Shown: positions 23,098 through 25,317 of the stretch, piece by piece
Layout: the number at the start of each line of letters is the position of its first letter
Numbering within the stretch: position 1 is the stretch's first letter
DNA from: a virus
Length of the DNA stretch: 25,317 nucleotides
Virus record (IMG/VR): IMGVR_UViG_3300032294_000718
Coordinates: 1-25,317 of that record
Strand: one strand, 5' to 3'
Translations under genes and position numbers: made by a program
Notes under the pieces: model-generated
Databases searched by the model: none
The model's input: the letters and a program-made list of their open reading frames with translations, nothing else
Told to the model about the DNA's origin: nothing

Positions 23098-23156
23098 GGT
23101 GTAGGAAAGACACCAAAATAAAACCATAAAACTTAAACTCTTAAAACTTAAAAGAC
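23098..23156 (+). promoter_or_regulatory. Structured then A-rich leader of ssb; possible autoregulatory operator
   Basis: GGTGT (23098-23102) pairs with ACACC (23110-23114) around AGGAAAG. The following 42 bases up to the start codon are unpaired-looking and A-rich, with repeated CTTAAA units. T4 gene 32 mRNA has a folded nucleation site followed by an unstructured A-rich stretch through the ribosome-binding site, to which gp32 binds to stop its own synthesis. The similarity in layout is seen; the regulation is inferred. Confidence 0.45.
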
Positions 23157-23981
23157 ATGGCTATTAACTTAGACGCAATTAAGAGCAGACTTAACAAACT
23201 GCAAAACACCCAAAGAACAACTGTAGAACTTTGGAAGCCAGCACCAGGCAAACACACAATCCGATTGGTGCCGTACAAATTCAATAAAGAAAATCCTTTT
23301 ATTGAACTTTATTTTCACTACAACATTAACAACAAATCTTACTTATCTCCGATGAGTTTTGGTAGACCTGACCCTATTGTTGAGTTTGCTGATAAACTTA
23401 AAAGAATGGGTGATAAAGAAGATTGGAAAGCTGCAAAAAAGATGGAGCCGAAACTTAGAACTTTCGTACCAGTATTGGTAAGAGGTGAAGAAGGCGAAGG
23501 TGTTCGTTTTTGGGGCTTTGGAAAAACTGTATATCAAGAAATTCTTGGGTATATGGCAGATCCTGATTATGGTGATATTACAGACCCAAATGAAGGTAGA
23601 GATATTACTGTTGAAGTAGTATCGGCTGAAGACAGTGGTACTTCTTACCCTGTAACAACTATCCGTGTTAAACCAAAGGAAACTCCATTGGCAACTTCAA
23701 AAGAAGAAACGGATAAGTATCTAAATTCCCAAAAGGAAATTACTGAACTTTATTCAGAATTAACTTATGCAGAATTGAAAAATGTATTAGAAGGTTGGTT
23801 AAATCCATCTGGAACTTCTGATGATGAGGTATCGGCATCTGCTCAAACCCTATCATCAACGGCTAAGGATGAAGATGAAGCTCCATTCGATACAACTCCA
23901 TCAAAACCAGCAACACCTGCAGCAGCTCCTAAAAAAGTTGATGATGTGGCAGCAGCTTTTGATGACCTTTTCAATTCATAA
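23157..23981 (+). CDS. Single-stranded DNA-binding protein (T4 gp32-like)
   Basis: This 274-residue protein has the order of T4 gp32. The basic N-terminal segment (1-25, NLDAIKSRLNKLQNTQRTT) is for cooperative binding. The OB-type core (about 22-200) contains 'LWKPAPGKHTIRLVPYKFNKENPFIELYFHYN' and 'RFWGFGKTVYQEIL'. A Ser/Thr/Pro-rich linker (about 218-258) leads to an acidic tail, VDDVAAAFDDLFNS, for partner contacts. It coats single-stranded DNA during replication, recombination and repair. The region SPMSFGRPDPIVEFA corresponds to the T4 zinc site but has no Cys, and the whole protein contains no Cys, so the structural zinc is evidently lost. Two promoters and a long leader precede it, and uvsX follows after 15 bases, which fits joint action. 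Confidence 0.9.
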   Translation: MAINLDAIKSRLNKLQNTQRTTVELWKPAPGKHTIRLVPYKFNKENPFIELYFHYNINNKSYLSPMSFGRPDPIVEFADKLKRMGDKEDWKAAKKMEPKLRTFVPVLVRGEEGEGVRFWGFGKTVYQEILGYMADPDYGDITDPNEGRDITVEVVSAEDSGTSYPVTTIRVKPKETPLATSKEETDKYLNSQKEITELYSELTYAELKNVLEGWLNPSGTSDDEVSASAQTLSSTAKDEDEAPFDTTPSKPATPAAAPKKVDDVAAAFDDLFNS

Positions 23982-23996
23982 AATAAATAAGTTAAT

Positions 23997-25118
23997 ATGG
24001 CGAAAGCAACTAAGGAAGTGGACTTAGCAGAAGTGCTAGCGGAGTCCCTTAACAAACAATCAAAAGACCAAAAAGTAGCATTCTTTTTGGACAACAATGA
24101 TTCTCCTACAAACGTAGATGGTTGGATTTCAACCGGAGCATCAATGTTGGATGTGGCAATCTCTAATAGACCTTATGGTGGATTGCCTGTTGGTAGAATT
24201 ACCGAAGTTACTGGATTAGAACAAAGTGGTAAATCATTAGTATCAGCTCACTTACTTGCCGAAACACAAAAGTTAGGTGGTATCGCTGTATTGATTGACA
24301 CTGAGAATGCAGTAAGTAGAGAATTCTTAGAAGCCATTGGAGTAGATACAACCAAATTACTTTATGTAGCAGCTGAGACTGTTGAACAATGTTTCGAATA
24401 TACTGAAACTATTATTGAGAAAGTGAGAACTAACTCAAAGGATAAGTATGTAACAATCGTTGTGGATTCAGTAGCAGCAGCATCAACTGAAAAGGAGATG
24501 GAAGCTGATTATGGTAAGGATGGTTACGCTACGGATAAAGCAATTATCATTTCCAAAGCAATGCGTAAAATCACAAACCTTATTGGTAGACAGAAAATCA
24601 CTTTGGTTTTCACAAATCAATTAAGACAAAAGATGAATGCAATGCCATTTTCTGACCCTTGGACAACTTCTGGCGGTAAAGCAATCGCTTTCCATGCTTC
24701 AGTTCGTTTAAGATTAAAGAGTATGGGAACGATTAAAGCTAAAGAAAATGGTAACGATAGAATTGTAGGTATCAAAGTAAGATGCCAAGTTGTAAAAAAT
24801 CGTATGGGACCACCATTGCGTTCAGCAGATTTTGATATCTTCTTTGATAGTGGTATTGATAACTACGGAGCTTGGTTGGGAATGATGAAAGAAAATGGAA
24901 TTGTGAAGCAAAGTGGAGCATGGTATGAATATACTGATATTGATACTGGCGAAGTGATTAAGTTTCAGGCAAAAGATTTTCCTTCTACATTAGAAAACAA
25001 TACGGAAGTTAAAGAACAAATCTATAAGAGGATTTGTGAGGCAACAATTTTACAATACAAAAAAGACTCATTAGATACTGATAATCTGGTTATAGACTCG
25101 GAAGTTATCGGTGACTAA
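23997..25118 (+). CDS. uvsX: UvsX/RecA-like recombinase
   Basis: The 373-residue protein has the RecA core. Walker A is GLEQSGKS (73-80), Walker B is IVVDS (154-158), and the L1/L2 region includes 'FTNQLRQKMNAMPFSDPWTTSGGKAIAFHASVRLRL', in which TSGG-KA-FHAS-R-R is the conserved RecA/UvsX signature. It forms ATP-dependent filaments on single-stranded DNA and catalyses strand exchange for recombination-dependent replication and repair. In T4-like phages UvsX works with the gp32-like protein, and here the two genes are adjacent in the same transcript. Length lies between E. coli RecA (about 353) and T4 UvsX (about 391). The start follows an A-rich leader without a strong Shine-Dalgarno sequence. 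Confidence 0.94.
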   Translation: MAKATKEVDLAEVLAESLNKQSKDQKVAFFLDNNDSPTNVDGWISTGASMLDVAISNRPYGGLPVGRITEVTGLEQSGKSLVSAHLLAETQKLGGIAVLIDTENAVSREFLEAIGVDTTKLLYVAAETVEQCFEYTETIIEKVRTNSKDKYVTIVVDSVAAASTEKEMEADYGKDGYATDKAIIISKAMRKITNLIGRQKITLVFTNQLRQKMNAMPFSDPWTTSGGKAIAFHASVRLRLKSMGTIKAKENGNDRIVGIKVRCQVVKNRMGPPLRSADFDIFFDSGIDNYGAWLGMMKENGIVKQSGAWYEYTDIDTGEVIKFQAKDFPSTLENNTEVKEQIYKRICEATILQYKKDSLDTDNLVIDSEVIGD

Positions 25119-25133
25119 TTAAAATAATAAGTT

Positions 25134-25317
25134 ATGAATAAGCATTTAATAACAATGTTACGAACATCCGCCGAAGCTGATAAAGCTAAAGCACTACTAA
25201 CTTTGGACCTTTTGGGTAATAACGGAGTAGGTATTGGTGACCATTCTACAAAGGATTTCTATAATAACGCTGAAGAAGCACTTACAATGTTGGTAGATGC
25301 TGATGATAGATTGAAAG
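25134..25317 (+). CDS. 5' part of an unidentified gene (partial)
   Basis: Sixty-one codons are visible before the window ends, starting MNKHLITMLRTSAEADKAKALLTL and continuing through LGNNGVGIGDHSTKDFYNNAEEAL. The sequence looks soluble and helical, with no motif I can name. It begins 15 bases after the uvsX stop and is probably part of the same replication/recombination transcript. Confidence 0.7.
   Translation, partial: MNKHLITMLRTSAEADKAKALLTLDLLGNNGVGIGDHSTKDFYNNAEEALTMLVDADDRLK

Noticed and set aside
23000-23104. Short frame of 34 codons starting MLIALKNIPQKTF between the two ssb promoters
   Set aside because: It runs through the second promoter and into the ssb leader hairpin, has no ribosome-binding site and looks like chance coding in AT-rich DNA, although a leader peptide from promoter P1 cannot be fully excluded.
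22910-23156. Origin of replication in the region before the ssb gene
   Set aside because: The region holds a terminator, two promoters and a leader hairpin that explain its features; I see no iterated repeats or other origin-like structure.

Overview
This window is a stretch of a tailed-phage genome with a contractile, T4-like tail (myovirus morphology). Every gene I can support is on the + strand, packing is tight, base composition is AT-rich, and no integrase, transposase or bacterial housekeeping gene is visible. The host is probably a member of the Bacteroidota, most likely a flavobacterium. Five promoters have the TTTG / TAnnTTTG form used by the primary sigma factor of that phylum, most start codons have A-rich leaders with little Shine-Dalgarno sequence, and the exported nuclease has a signal peptide ending SFGQ, typical of that phylum.

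Layout. Positions 1-760 hold the end of an upstream gene and two small conserved-type genes. Positions 888-13554 are the tail module: sheath, tube, a gp26-like tail chaperone with an apparent frameshifted extension, a small protein, the tape measure, a large baseplate protein, a LysM/tail-X-like baseplate protein, a very large hub protein and a small trailing gene. Positions 13555-14027 hold a complete phage-encoded transfer-messenger RNA (tmRNA, ssrA) with its own promoter and terminator. A compact family A DNA polymerase follows (14042-15325). Next are an exported NUC1-type DNA/RNA endonuclease (15365-15967) and, overlapping it by one base, a 1427-residue multidomain protein with ParB-like and nuclease-like segments. 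Positions 20309-22909 hold an unknown gene, a SpeD-like (AdoMet decarboxylase family) protein, a PG-binding/GH19 endolysin and a probable internal virion protein. The right end begins a replication/recombination module: gp32-like single-strand binding protein, UvsX/RecA recombinase and the start of another gene.

Regulation seen in the sequence. Two promoter classes appear to divide the genes. An (A)TATTTATA box without a -35 element precedes virion genes, the nuclease operon and the SpeD/endolysin group, as expected of a late-promoter class. TTTGG-N19-TATnTTTG promoters precede the tmRNA, the polymerase and (twice) the ssb-uvsX pair, as expected of host-type early/middle promoters. The promoter of the 22058 gene combines both. 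Rho-independent-type hairpins separate several units.

The most interesting items are: the tmRNA, which has an intact G3-U70 alanine identity pair and an unusually long 24-residue tag; the probable programmed frameshift (or single-base homopolymer change) in the chaperone gene; the reduced polymerase with an eroded exonuclease domain and an apparently leaderless promoter embedded in the tmRNA terminator; the secreted nuclease followed by the giant, possibly packaged, multidomain protein; and the SpeD-like metabolic gene.
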